From Bombus terrestris (lineage: Eukaryota > Arthropoda > Insecta > Hymenoptera > Apidae), in contig NC_063275.1 of assembly GCF_910591885.1 (NCBI RefSeq), forward strand, positions 21,378,501 to 21,442,500: 64,000 nucleotides of DNA, read 5' to 3'. A program made the position numbers and the translations under genes. Within the stretch, counting starts at the first letter, position 1, and the number at the start of each line of letters is the position of its first letter. The notes under the pieces were generated by a model. It had not been told where the DNA came from, did not search any database, and saw nothing but the letters and a program-made list of their open reading frames with translations. Positions 23,030 through 35,302 of the stretch are shown here, one piece after another.

Positions 23030-24420
23030 AATTGAAGATGATAGTAGATAATTGTAAAAAAGAGAAACTAAAGAGGAAAATAAAGGAATAATAGAAGAAA
23101 GAACGACAAGTGACATCGCTAAAGAAACGAAACTGAAAAAATTCTATCTTTGAAGAGAAAGAAAGATTTTGTAGAAAAGGGAGAAACAGAAAGATCGAAG
23201 AGAAAATGGGGATAGGGAACATAAAAGAGAAATACTACATAAAAAGCTGCAAAATAAAATCGCAAGAAGAAGACAAACTGGTAGCAAAAGGCGAGTGCAA
23301 TAAAAATGTAAAGATACAAAGAGCAACCGTAAATTGGGGGAAGGGAAAGTAAATTAGCGAATCTATTTCTGTCAGCAAGAGAAGTACAAGAGAAGTACAA
23401 CAGAAGGAAATGGACGGTTCAATTGCAAAAGCAAATAACGAGAAAACATTCATTAAGAGAACGCGAATCATATCGTAGGAAGGGCGCACAAAATTGATCA
23501 CCGAAATAATAAAAGTATAGAAAAACGAACAGATAGAAGAAATCACGGAAATAAAAGAGCAAGCAAATACAAGAAGGCACTTCTTTCTAAGAAGGGCACT
23601 TCTCTTTATGAAGAACATGCGAAGTAGCCAAGAACGACCAGGAACGATAGAAGAGGAATATGAAACAACCAAAAAAGGATTTTCACAATTTAAATATGGA
23701 ATATATATTTATGCAAACACATAAAATCATTTGTAGCTTCCAATTGGAAAATTACCGGCAGTCGTAATTTTTAACAAACGTTGTATTCGAAATTATTCGT
23801 GCGGAAATTATTCAAAAATAATGAAATACTCCTGAAACCTAATAGTTGACTTCTTGCGTCCATTACGCGATTAAGCATAAGAGAAAAAAGAGAGCTGCAG
23901 ACGGGAACGAAACGCGTGGAGAGGGCAAGGAGCCACAGGGAAGGAAAGAAAAAACATGGAAAGACCGCAGAATGTGAAAAACGAACGAGCAAAACCCGGC
24001 GTAAAAATACGCGGAGGTGAAAGAAGAAAGCGAAAGCACGGCAAAAAGCGACCGATGCAACAGCTAAGAGGAGGGAACGAAACAAAAGCAACAACTTAAC
24101 ATGCACGGTGAAGGAATTAAAAGAAGTAAGAATACAGGAACTCGAAGTGAAGGGCCTGAGGAGAAGTGGACGAGGAAGAAGACGAAGCGGAGGAAGAAGC
24201 AGAAGTGGCAGAACAAAGGGAAGAAAGGTACAAAATAAACAACGTTGACCAAGTGGAATAAGAAGTGAAAGTACAAGATAACGTATCTAACAGGCAGAAG
24301 AATAATATAAAAAGAAGCGACTATCTAAAGCGAATAAGAGAATGAAATAAAAGAGTAAGATAGAAAGAAAGAACGAGAAGATAGAGGCTAGACAGAGTAC
24401 GTAAGTGGGGCCAAAAGTAC
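23030..24420. other. Strand-asymmetric purine-rich tract, 1.4 kb
   Basis: The plus strand is dominated by A and G (GAAAGAAGAAAGCG-type words) over about 1.4 kb, with interruptions. As a result the minus strand has long overlapping open frames rich in F, L, S and C (23235-23672, 23771-24106, 24064-24276 and others). These are a consequence of few stops on a pyrimidine-rich strand and are not called as genes. The plus strand read as protein is K/E/R-rich but broken by many stops. It could be an old low-complexity expansion or a decayed coding region. Confidence 0.6.
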
Positions 24421-24429
24421 ATAGTGCGG

Positions 24430-24660
24430 CTCGCGGACCGCCATAACCTTTTATCAGTTATCTAATTAGCCGTTGCATTTAATTAGCGACCCGAGAAGAG
24501 GGCCGAGGGAGATAGAGCAGGCAGCGCGCGAGACCGACGTACGCTTCTCTGCACAGTCGTACGTAATTTTAATCGGTGCTCACGTCAGATAACGAAGGGT
24601 CGACGGATGAGCCGGCATTCGCCGCGTTTGCAATTAGCCATGTTTTTATTTATTCGAGTA
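24430..24660. promoter_or_regulatory. Possible enhancer-like island with homeodomain cores
   Basis: A GC-richer island directly after the purine tract. It contains TTTTATCAGTTATC, TCTAATTAGCC, TTTAATTAGCG and GCAATTAGCC within 200 bases: two TAATTAG sites and one CAATTAG, which are homeodomain core sites, plus GATA-like TTATC words. Clustering of such sites in a GC-rich island of AT-rich intronic or intergenic DNA is suggestive only; single cores occur often by chance. Confidence 0.3.
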
Positions 24661-25585
24661 TCTGGCTCCTATTGCGCCGCGTACCGACCGCCAGAAAGAG
24701 AACCAGACACCAGGAAAGGTAGTTTCTCGAGTACGTATCTTCTTTGATTTCGAAAGATCCTCTGATAATTACAGCGTTGTTCGTTTTTTGTTTTCGATTC
24801 AAACTTTTTAGAGTTATTACGCAGGTTGCTTGGTAGGATGATGACGATTAATTGAAAGTAAAGATTAATAGTTGGAGAAATTGTTCGAAGTAATTGCACG
24901 GGGTGACTTGTGAGAATTAACGAGCGTACTTATGGAAATATGTATATCTACATTGATTGACTTCCTATCTTCTATTTTGATCGATTCTCTAAATAAATCT
25001 AATTCTTCCAGTTTTTCTACTTTCTGATATCTGGAGGAAGTAGAAGTCCAACTACTGTATGATATAGATATAACCACATGATACGGTATTCTACGGAACT
25101 TTAGTTGGTAATATGATCCAAAAAGATAGGATAACAATCAAAATTTTCGTCACTGAGTCTCATTTTTGACGTTTCAATCAAAGAATATTAGTATATTCTC
25201 GGGTAGACTGTTCGATTATCACCAACTTTTATTTCAATTCTTAATTTTTATATAGTTTCAATACCATACTTTGTCTCCAAGGATTAGATATACATTATAT
25301 TCCAACTAACTCGCGAAAAAGTTTGCGCATTTGGTTGTTAGCACGAATTACAAAATCCTCTACATCTGCAACCTTGCATGAAATTTCACGGAATGCAAAC
25401 CTCACGATGAACCAACTTCGAGAACGCAACCTCTTTCATCGTTATCATTCCAAAGGCATCGTTCGATTTGGTAAGGCGAATACGCGTAAAGAATAGAACG
25501 ATCCATCGCGAATCCAACACGATGGACGCGATTGTTACTCGTTCGAAGCAAAAAGAAAACGTTTACGTAACGATGGACGACTTAC
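24661..25585. other. Probable intron, downstream of the exon on the minus strand
   Basis: Begins, on the minus strand, with the exon's GTAAGT donor at 25585. No further exon with matching splice sites was found in this stretch. Composition is AT-rich. Confidence 0.5.
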
Positions 25586-25712
25586 CTTCGTCGGATCCTC
25601 GATGAAGCTGCCGATGGTCATCACGTGTAGGGTAACCTCGCGCGTGTTTTCCAACTCCTCGAGAGTAGCGTAGAGACCCTCGCTGACGAAATAGGGCTCG
25701 GGGCACGTGAGC
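25586..25712 (-). CDS. Internal coding exon of an unidentified gene
   Basis: A 127-bp exon with consensus splice sites: TTTACAG acceptor immediately before and GTAAGT donor immediately after. It begins with the third base of a codon and then reads 42 codons to the donor, so it is phase 2 in and phase 0 out. The peptide starts LTCPEPYFVSEGLYATLEEL and continues through TLHVMTIGSFIEDPTK. Thirty-four of 42 codons end in G or C in a strongly AT-rich neighbourhood, which fits a constrained coding exon. There is no stop and no low complexity. I do not recognise the protein family. No partner exon is visible nearby, so the host gene must have long introns. It could also be an alternatively used exon. 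Confidence 0.75.
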
Positions 25713-26374
25713 CTGTAAACGATCGGCAAATTAGATAATGAACAGGAATGCGTCAAGTTGCATCCGTCGATGGCGAAACCGCTATGGACTAAGCTAAACT
25801 CTTCTCTACGTACAACCCCGAACGTATGTACGTACGTTGGATAACGTAATTAGCGTTATGTAAGCGGTCGAGCGAGTTTGCTTCTTGCGAGGTTCATTAA
25901 TGGAACGCTATTAGAATAACGAAATATGTTCTTTATTGTTTCATGTAAAAGTTACTGTTAGGGTGACTCGAAAGGATTGGCTGTTATTGTAAAAAATTTA
26001 GAAGAGTTATGCAAGTTGTAAACACGAGGAATCTGTCGATAATTTACAGTAGACAGGTGATAACTAAGAGTGTCGATAATTTACGAGCATATAAATACGG
26101 AAAGTTTTTACGCGAAATTCTTGAAAAAATAGTCGTAATTGGAAGTAAAAATTTGGAAGCTGTTCTTTGCTTGTAATATTTCAGAATATAAAACCTATAT
26201 TTTTAACTGTTATTACATAATAGAAAACAGTCGAAATGAAAGCTTTAGTCGAATTTAGTAGTATTTCCCAACATAGTTAGTAATTTATTAAACATTTTAA
26301 CGGATTTGTGATAACGGTATATGAATTTTATCTAAATGTACGAATTAATGATGAATTAATAATTAGTAGAAGTA
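25713..26374. other. Probable intron, upstream of the exon on the minus strand
   Basis: Begins on the plus strand with the complement of the acceptor. AT-rich; no exon or repeat recognised before the palindromic element. Confidence 0.5.
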
Positions 26375-26455
26375 TTGGGCTGGCAACTAAGTGATTGCGG
26401 ATTTTGTCAATACCACCTAATGACAAAATCCGCAATCACTTAGTTACCAATCCAA
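26375..26455. mobile_element. 81-bp palindromic mariner-end element, copy 1
   Basis: The left arm starts TTGGGCTGGCAACTAAGTGA and continues to GATTTTGTCA (35 bases). The right arm is its reverse complement with 3 mismatches in 35. The 11-base loop (26410-26420) is ATACCACCTAA. TA lies on both sides (26373-26374 and 26456-26457). The arm looks like the terminal inverted repeat of a mariner element, and the loop read with the right arm extends it (GTCATTAGGTGGTAT). The whole is thus about 46 bases of one mariner end joined to 35 bases of the other, with everything between missing. There is no coding sequence; it could fold as a 35-bp hairpin. Confidence 0.85.
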
Positions 26456-29085
26456 TAGGAGCTATGCTCACTACGTCATTGAAGATTTAATACAAACAAA
26501 TTTACCAATATGTATATATATAATATTTTAACCCTTAATTAACTTAAAATATAAAATATATTTTTATAGATTGTAACTACTATAGTCTGGATACTACATT
26601 ACTATAATAGTGCATACGACTATATTCCAGAAAATAGAGACAGCTAGAGACAAGCAATTTGAGAAGATTTCTCTAGATAAAATGTGACAATATTTCTGTA
26701 TGTATATCTTTAGTCGAAATTTCTATAGCAATGCAGCTTACACGTGAAATCCTCTAACAGTTTTAACTCTAAACAGCAAAGAGCTCGTATATAAGGAACG
26801 GCATAACCAATCCAATTTAACAACGTCTTCTCTAGACCAGCGATAAGAGCAAATAGAGCATAAGTACAATTACATATACCATTGTAAAATTATTCAGAAA
26901 ACCCGTAAAGTACAATCAGAATCACATTTTAATTTCAATTACTAAAAATTACTGCTATAAAGTTTCACAATGGATGTTGAATTTCTAAATTAACATTTAT
27001 TTTCCGGTACCTTTCTTAGCCTGATCTTCAGCGAAACAAAGACGAAGAATCCATCTATGATAATAGCAACGTATATCTTTTATACGTCATACACGATATA
27101 TCGTTAGAGAGATTGATCAAGCTACGCAGAAGTCACGTCGATCTGCTCCATTAATTAAACTACATAGAACAACGACAATCGTAAAGATTACTTTTCAGTA
27201 GCTTCTTTGGAATTTACAATTACTTATGCTTCTTCTTTACGGTAAATAAATTTACAGAAATAGGTTTTCTTCTATCAGATGTTGGACACCAACAATGTAC
27301 CTGAATGATGCGAAATGAATAACTTTATAAGAAGCGAGGTTGTTGATCTTTCGCTTCTTAGAGGTTCAAATGAGACATTGCGAGTAGAAATAGACGACTC
27401 GCAATAGATGCGAATACAAAAAGAATCAAGCTGGTCGAAACCACATTCTTAACTATAGTTCTTGTAGGAGCCTTCGTTACATAAAAAACCATGCTTCTTG
27501 CCCTTTCTTTCGCAAAACCGCAACAACATTCTTGCGAAGGTATATACACGAGAGCATCGATATTATTGCCAAGGAGGAACGCGTGGTATCATTATCGCGA
27601 GAAACAAGAAAAAAGGAGAAAGGAAGGTAAAGTGTGGAGCGAAAGGGAGGCAGAGAAGGAAGGACTGGAAGTATCCTCCTCCGTTCAACTTCGTGCACCA
27701 GGAGGTTCCTCGATTACGCGGCCATTCGAAATTTTCGAGGCTCTTCCGACAGCGGCGAGAATCACCCTCGAAATTGATGTTGCCTGGCCACGCGATCTCT
27801 CCGAGCCACTCGAGCCTCTGCTCGATATTTCTCGCCTGCTCTATCCCCTTTCCGCCACTCGAACAAGACGCTGCGTGAACATATTTATTACAGCTGCCCG
27901 TGACCCCTGCAGCATACTTTATTGGTTATGGCCTCGTAAATAGGATGTTTTGTCGAGATTCATCTCGCGTTATGCTCGTTGTTGCTCGCGATGACTTAAT
28001 ACCGGAAGATTGATTACGTATGGAATGTTAGTGGCGTTGATGGTCGTACAGAAATTTCAACATCATTTGCGGAAATTTTATGATATTCGATGGATATAAA
28101 AAATATTCGCGCATTGTTGTATTTATTATACCATCTATATATTAATTACTTACGTTACATATATTAGGCACTTTTATATCATTACAAATGTTTGATACGG
28201 TACAGATGAAATGTACAGAAGCAGACAGAAAGGAAACACTTCGTTGGAAAGCAATGGAACGTGCCAGTATATTTTTTCGTAATTAACCTTCTTGGGGGTA
28301 ATGGAACATTACATTTAGCAGGAAGATTGAGAGCAATAATGGACTAAACAACATTTTTTAACGAATTTATGCCATTGATTTAATCCAATAAGCTGTATGA
28401 ATCGTTCGTGAGTTTTAATACGTTAAATGAAAAAATTATTTTAACGTGATTATGTTAGAATTTTATTAATAATTTGATCTTATCTTTTCATCGCGTTCTC
28501 GCAGACCTTCAGAAACGATGAGACGATCATTTAACGATTTGAAATACAGCAAAAGGTAAACGATGACATTGGTAATATAAATGTATCAAATAGAAACGAA
28601 TTACAGTTAGAAATGATAATGAACGAAACATAAAACGGAACGTATAGTATCTTTATAGCAGTATCGTTTAAATTATATTGTATACGGTCTATTTGTTAAA
28701 ATAAATTCCATCTCTCATAAAACATATTAATTCTTCGTTAAAAAACCTCCAACTATACAAATAATAATTTTCTCAGAATTAAACAAATTTACACATAAAT
28801 CAGTATTCAATGGTAGCTCACTAAACTACTTGTGTACCGTAAAGATCAAATCGCATTCACTAACTCCGCTAAGTAAATAACCCTTCAAGTATGTTCCTTA
28901 ATGCGCTCCCATTGGAAAATTTACGGCTATTAACAAACGTTCACAAATCGAACGGCATTAACAAACGAGATAGGGTCGTTAAGTCGTTGGAAATTGACCG
29001 CTAAAACGATAAATCAACAAATGTAACGATAATAAACGAAAACGCAGCGCGCACTTTCGCTTGCAGCCTTTTTAAAACACGATCA
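26456..29085. other. Non-coding stretch with a GC-rich island
   Basis: AT-rich except for about 27590-27950, where GC rises and open frames of 150 and 126 codons overlap each other on the plus strand (27491-27943 and 27498-27878). Neither has a domain, a repeat or a splice context. No gene is called. Confidence 0.45.
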
Positions 29086-32000
29086 CCCGTTTTCAATTAT
29101 CGACTACGGAGTTACGCTTCCAGCAAACAAACGCTGCCGTCTCCTAGGTAGGGGCTTTGGATCCTTTTCAATTAGAAACGGAGTGTGAAAATTAATTACC
29201 ATCGCCCAAAACCGGTCCAGCCACAAAATGCTCCCACGCGATCTTTACAAGCCGCCGCGGTTCCGTATAATTAACAATTTATACGAAGCAATTCACCGGT
29301 GGCCTTTCGCGTGGCCACGTAACCAATAGATCTCTTCGATCCTCGAATCGATCAATCGCCCACGTGGCTCTCGGTGAAATCACATTCGTTTTAAATACCA
29401 AGACCCACGGACGGTTTACAAATTTTCTTAACGATACTGTATTCTTTTTCTTTTCTTTTCTTCTTTTTCTTTTTTTCTTAAGATAAATTGTTTCTTATAC
29501 TAGATAAAATCAGGTTCTGTTGATTTTGATCATTTTCTCTGTAGGACTTTTATTCTATTTCACGTGAGACACGAATGATTAAAACGATATTTAGTTATTT
29601 CAATGAGAAGTTAAAATTACCATGTTTCAATCTTATTCTCGTTTTAGCAAACGAAAGGGAATTGTAACGTTTTAAGATGTTTGATAGGAAATTGAGGCGA
29701 GAGTTCACGCATACCAATAGAGAGTTTCTCGCAATTCGTTTAAGCTTGAGATATTTTTTAACGTTAGAGAAATACAACTCGGTCGAGGTTATTGGAAAAA
29801 TGTGACAGGTTTAACGTGTGTCTTAATAAGATTATTTCCTAAGCAGAAAATTGTTATGAGCGTGAAATTAGAAGTTAATACAGAGAAATAAATTTCAATC
29901 GGATTGGCTTGAATCCTCGCAGAAATTATTCTGAAGAGAAATGAAACAACGTAAAAGAATTGAGAATTTTTAAATAAAGAAACTACTATACGTGCTATAT
30001 GAATGAATAACTTAACACGTCCTTCTCGTTCAACGGGTTAAGAAAGAAGAAAATGAAGAAGGTAACGATAAGCAACGGTAGGCTTCTTTTAATATATTAA
30101 GGCTGCTTTTAAAATTTTCTGAAAGTAATTGAAATTACACGAAGAATTATACTAATCGATTGTGGAATTTACACGCGCAAAGTGTTCGAAGATTTAGGAA
30201 TCAAGTAGCTTAGATATTTAATAATTTAAAATCTTGAAAATATTCGAAAATGTAAAGATACAAGAATTTAATGGAAGTACCGTATAGAAAAAGTTGCATG
30301 AGCAAGGGAGTAACGAGGTTCGAAGAAAAATTTCAGCACATAAGGAAGAATTTGATTAAATGGTATATAATTATTCGGAGGATTCTTGGACCGTTCATTA
30401 AATTCAATCTTTCCGCGTAACGACTTCAACGCCTATAATTTTCAATGTTCATAATTGAAATTCGTCCGGTTATTCTGTTATTCGATCGATTTTATAGCAT
30501 CGATGAATCTATAATTAAATAACAAGAAAAGTAAAATTGAAATCGAGATTTTTACATGGCCATTAATTAAAAAAGTCGAGAATTAATTATAAGAGGAATA
30601 TACCGATCGTAAAATGCGTCTGGAAAATGAAACCGAGTGAATAACCATTTTTCGAGGTCTTTGCGATTCTCCAGCACGCTAGTGAAATTAGTTTTATAGA
30701 TTGAAAATTATTGTCGCATAAACGAATGATAGTTTTCTTTCTTTTTCTCTGCCTTTTTGTCCGTTAAAGGACGGCTTATTAGTTAAATGTGATTTCGATT
30801 TAAATAAGAATCGCCTCCCACGATGAAACATCTAATAAACACCTCTTAACTCTCAACATATTTCTCAGTCTGCCGTAAACATTTATATTCTGCGAGAGTA
30901 ATTTACAAACGAGCATCGCGACCGAGGAAAACGCAACGCGAATGCCACTAACGATCGCACCTCGATGGCTCATTAATTTATTCGTTGCGTTTCCATGAAT
31001 CATCACCTCGCCACCGCGTGTTTGATCATCTCTTAACGAAGACCATTGTGCGACAAGTATTTGTTAAATATTTTTATCTGATAGATTAGTTGGCATGTAT
31101 CCTTGATAAATATGTATAGAATGGATTGTTTCATACTGTTCCATTTTTTAATGAAACGTTTGTTCTGGTAGTTTCTCCTATCAACTCCGCTATTGTTAAA
31201 TTAGATTTGAATTAGACCGGGACAATTTGATTTAGATTTCAGTTAATCTATTGGATCTATTGGTTAATTTTACGCTATTTAATTTTCATTTCTCTATTTT
31301 AATATCTTACGTGATCGATGTCGTAGACACTAGCTATATGGAGTACGTAAAATATACGATATAATGTAAATTAAGGTGAAGAATAGGTACTGCAAAATTC
31401 GGTAATTTATAATTCAAACTGCGTTATCTGCGATGCAATGATAGGGTATAATGACAGAGTGTAATTTGAGAATATTCGATCGATGAACAATATACACTTG
31501 AATAAAAATCGAATGGAAACCTCTCTAATCGTAATCTAATAAAAAATAGAATTTTTACAAATGATAAAGAGCAAATTGTTTCAAATATCCATCTTTTTAA
31601 AATATAAAAGAGTGAAAAAGAATTATATATGGGATTATAAAGGGAAAAATTACGTTATGAAAAATATGAAATATTAATTAAATATTAATTATGTAAAGTA
31701 GAAAATTTAATTTAGAATACTGATATTGCAATTGTTAGTGAGATATATCCGATATATGGTTTTATTGTTAGCTGTTCATCCTAAAAATCCACCGTTATGA
31801 TAGTCTCTTATGAACTCGAAGACACTGATGTTATCGTACACAGGCGAGCGTGCACGTCTATTATATGCCATCGTTCAGCCAGTTCGGATAGCGTACACAA
31901 TTCCTCCAGTCCTTATTTATTAAATATTTCAATCAAGTTGCCGGGTTAAAGAACTCCTACTCCTACGACAGCAATAGTAATAATGATAACTAGAACGCAG

Positions 32001-34900
32001 ACAAGAGCGTACGATACAAATGACCACAAATCTGTAATTTATTTGCCGAGATAAAAGGTTAGACGTTGCAATATTGTGAAACAAGCCGTGTGCGTAATGA
32101 TACTAAAATGGGTACGGTCCATGCTTTATTTACTAATGCTACTAAAATAGATACGGTGTTTCGCAATGCAGTGTGTGTGCAGTGTGTTCCATTTAGTGTA
32201 AACATTAAATTCTTTCTCTTGGAAATATCTGTATAATTTCGAAATTATTTTCCACAAGTGAAACGTATAATTTAAAAATAATTTTTGACAAGTGAAGCGT
32301 ATAATTGTAAACTAAAAATCACCAGAACATCGGTATTATAACAGTTTCGAGAAGCAACAAATATGTCACATTAAAATTAATAATAAAAATTAATATCGAT
32401 CCTGTAACTAATTAATTTTGACATTATGTGATTTCTAAGTTACGTATCTGTCTATTTAATATTTTTGAAGTATTAGTTTAAATTATGATTAAATTAAATA
32501 TTACTGAAATAAATTGATGTAGGACTTCGTGACAAAGTATCTTGTTTGAAAGTTGTTGAACCTTACTGTACCATCAAATATTTCGTTACATCGTTAAAAC
32601 TAGTAACGGATTAACATCTTAGCATCAAAAACTTCACAAAAAATTACCAACTATGTATGCTGTCCCATTTATTGCTACCATCAATTCATTAAAAACTCGC
32701 CTTCAAAAACTACTTCGCTCATGTCCTTCATATATACAAGGATAGTTGTACAGTAAACACAAAGTACAAACTAGCCGTGTAACCACAACAAACTCGAGGC
32801 TTTACCCGCTTGATGGTTGACGACGATATACATATATAATATAATTTAATAATTTAATAATACCATACAGGTTGAATAAGAAAATATAAAATTCAGCGGG
32901 AGCAGGTGTCACGAATGATAGCTGCTCGTGTATTTAATTACACCGCGGTTATAGAACCTAAAGACAGCAAAACTAGACGGTGAAATATTATTACGAGAAG
33001 CAATTAAGGGATCGGCCTACGAGCTAACACGAAAGAAAAACGAGTCATCGCTCAGGAATTAACTACTTATGCATCGTTCTATTAATTACTTATAATCGTA
33101 CTTGCAACACTTGCTAGAAAGTTCGATAAATGTAGATTGAGTTTCAGCAGTGAAATCCCATCTGCAGGGAAAATGTGTCAGAAGCTTTTAAAATTGAAGG
33201 TGATTGAAAGTGAAAGTGAAAAAGTACATAGTGATAGGCATCGAATTGAAAATTGTACGATACAACGAAAGTGCGAGTAATTTTCAATGTGATTTGATAC
33301 TTAAAACCTTTAGAGTATCGAAGAATCTCGAATCTTCAGTCTCAAGATATTTTGAGTCTGAATACCTTTCGAAGTCTCGAGAAGTCAACGATTATTCGAT
33401 ATCTTATATAAGATAATAAAGATAGATATAAAATATTAAAAGTAGAATCTAACAATATGAGAAATCATATTATGGCCGTAAGGTTTTCAAGATTTAGATA
33501 GGTCAAAATGGCGTTGGTTATGGAATAGAATAAGAATGAGACATCCAGCGGTACGTTCGGAAGAGAAATCAGGAATAAAAATGTTTGAAAAGTAAACTCA
33601 CGCGGACGTTGATACATTACAATTATATTACAATGAATTTACTGAAATAAAATTCCTAGAAACGTGGATCGTGTTTCCGATTACGTAACCGAGGCTTGGT
33701 GGCACATAATGAAACGATGGATGGCTCTAACGACGCTCGTAAACACGAAAGTATTAAAGATAAATTCATAAATCATTTTATGCTAATATTCAACGAAACA
33801 TGTGTCCCGCTTGTTAGATGGGCGTAGAATCGTAGAAAAAATATTTCCTATATGTCACGTGTGCAACGTTGAACACTGTTTCGAGCACGCATAATTAGCG
33901 TCCCCGCTATCTGATTATTATTCCAAGCTATTTTTATAAGCGTTGGTGGGACTTTCTTAAAATTTCTTTCGAGGCTTAAGAATATCTCTTGTTATTAAAA
34001 GGACGTGTTAATTGCTAGGACGGTTGATGTTCGGAATTAATCAGATTCAAACGTGAACGTACCGTGTTAAAATGTTTTACAAGTGCCCATAGGTATTAAT
34101 GGTTTTCGTTTCTAAACGATGACGTGGCTGTCCCACTGTGCCTATTTCGTCGACACGAATCGCAGGCAGAATCAGTAAAATTGCTAATAACGTGAGAATT
34201 ATACGTAGAAACGAATATCTTGTATAAAAAAAAAAAACCAACAGTCACTATGTTATATCTCTTCTTTCCTGTTTTACCTATGTCATGTCTTCCTACGTGT
34301 GTTTTCTTTGTCGTACATTGACACATTCGTACTAAATTCAACATTATTAATTTGTAATTGTTATTTTTATATATTGGAATAAGAAATCTTCTTTAATTTA
34401 TATTTAACAATAAACGAAGGAACGACGTTTACGTCGGTCTGTATACAGATCGTCTCCATGAGTCAACTCTACCAACGTCAACCCGTCTACCGACAGTGAG
34501 ATAAAGTGCGATGATTTTACCAACATAATTACTCGAAGTTAAAATTTGGAAGTTGTTCTATATTCATAGGATGTGGGCGTTCGATAAGTAACAGATCGAA
34601 ATATCTTATTTAATTAGAAATGGTATGAAATAGGGAAGATGATATCACATAAAGAACTGTAAAGAATTTTGTCCATTTATGGTTATCTCTTCTTTTCGAG
34701 AAATGCTTCAGAGTAACAGGAATATATCATTAAATCATACATAATAGAAATATATTTTTTCATAATGCAATCAATTGAATTTACAAGTATTTTGTTAATT
34801 ATATGCTTGCCATTATTTGTATATCAAAGCATCTTTTAATAAAATTTCTCATAACTAAAAAATAGAAAGACGAAGAAATATACAGAGCTCACATTTCCCC
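29086..34900. other. Non-coding stretch
   Basis: A GC-richer island lies at 29090-29420 and a smaller one near 30800-31020; a T-rich patch lies at 29445-29480 and an A12 run near 34227. Remaining DNA is AT-rich and stop-dense. Open frames at 33204-33416 (+) and 34096-34344 (-) have no domain. No gene, RNA or repeat recognised. Confidence 0.45.
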
Positions 34901-35302
34901 TTAGAGATAGTTCGAAATCGATTTCATTTCACGAAACCAGATTCGCTCTAAAAAATGTAATTCAGGTTTCAGTTCTCCAACTTCGAAGCATATCTCGCAC
35001 GCAAAAATTCTAATCGATCCTAACGGCACGCACGATGATTTGCAATAAATTTCATGCGTAAAGCAGTGAAACTGATTCGCACGCACGATCACCCACACGA
35101 AATCGCAGGAAAGCATGTGGGCGCCTCTATCAGCCACGCACGTAAGCACGAACGAACTGGTTTCTCTGGCGACACAACGTAGAATTTCGTTAGTCGTGTG
35201 AATGACGGCCTGTTTATCCGGCATCCTTTCCAGGTCTTCCTCGAAAAATATATTTTTCAGCCATCTCGTCTGTCGTTCGCCAAGAGATTGTATGAATTTC
35301 AT
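34901..35302 (-). CDS. Candidate 133-codon open frame, unidentified
   Basis: Starts at ATG in the context GTTGCCATGA and ends in TAA. The sequence is of balanced composition with W, C and H spread through it: it begins MKFIQSLGERQTRWLKNIFF and contains VIHTTNEILRCVARE and ANQFHCFTHEIYC. It is GC-richer than its flanks. About 60 bases before the ATG (minus strand) lies a good acceptor (TTCTCTTCAACGTTTCAG), so it could be a 3'-terminal exon. An in-frame stop lies between that acceptor and the ATG. I do not recognise a family. Frames of this length also arise by chance in a window this size, and several other chance frames here are equally long. Confidence 0.25.
   Translation of the reverse strand: MKFIQSLGERQTRWLKNIFFEEDLERMPDKQAVIHTTNEILRCVARETSSFVLTCVADRGAHMLSCDFVWVIVRANQFHCFTHEIYCKSSCVPLGSIRIFACEICFEVGELKPELHFLERIWFREMKSISNYL

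Noticed and set aside
23235..23672. 145-codon minus-strand frame that looks like a membrane protein
   Set aside because: It is the complement of a purine-rich tract; F/L/S/C-rich translations follow from pyrimidine bias, and three offset frames are open in the same place.
27491..27943. 150-codon frame, the longest in the window
   Set aside because: A second plus-strand frame of 126 codons overlaps it, it lies in a GC-rich island, and no domain or coding periodicity is apparent.
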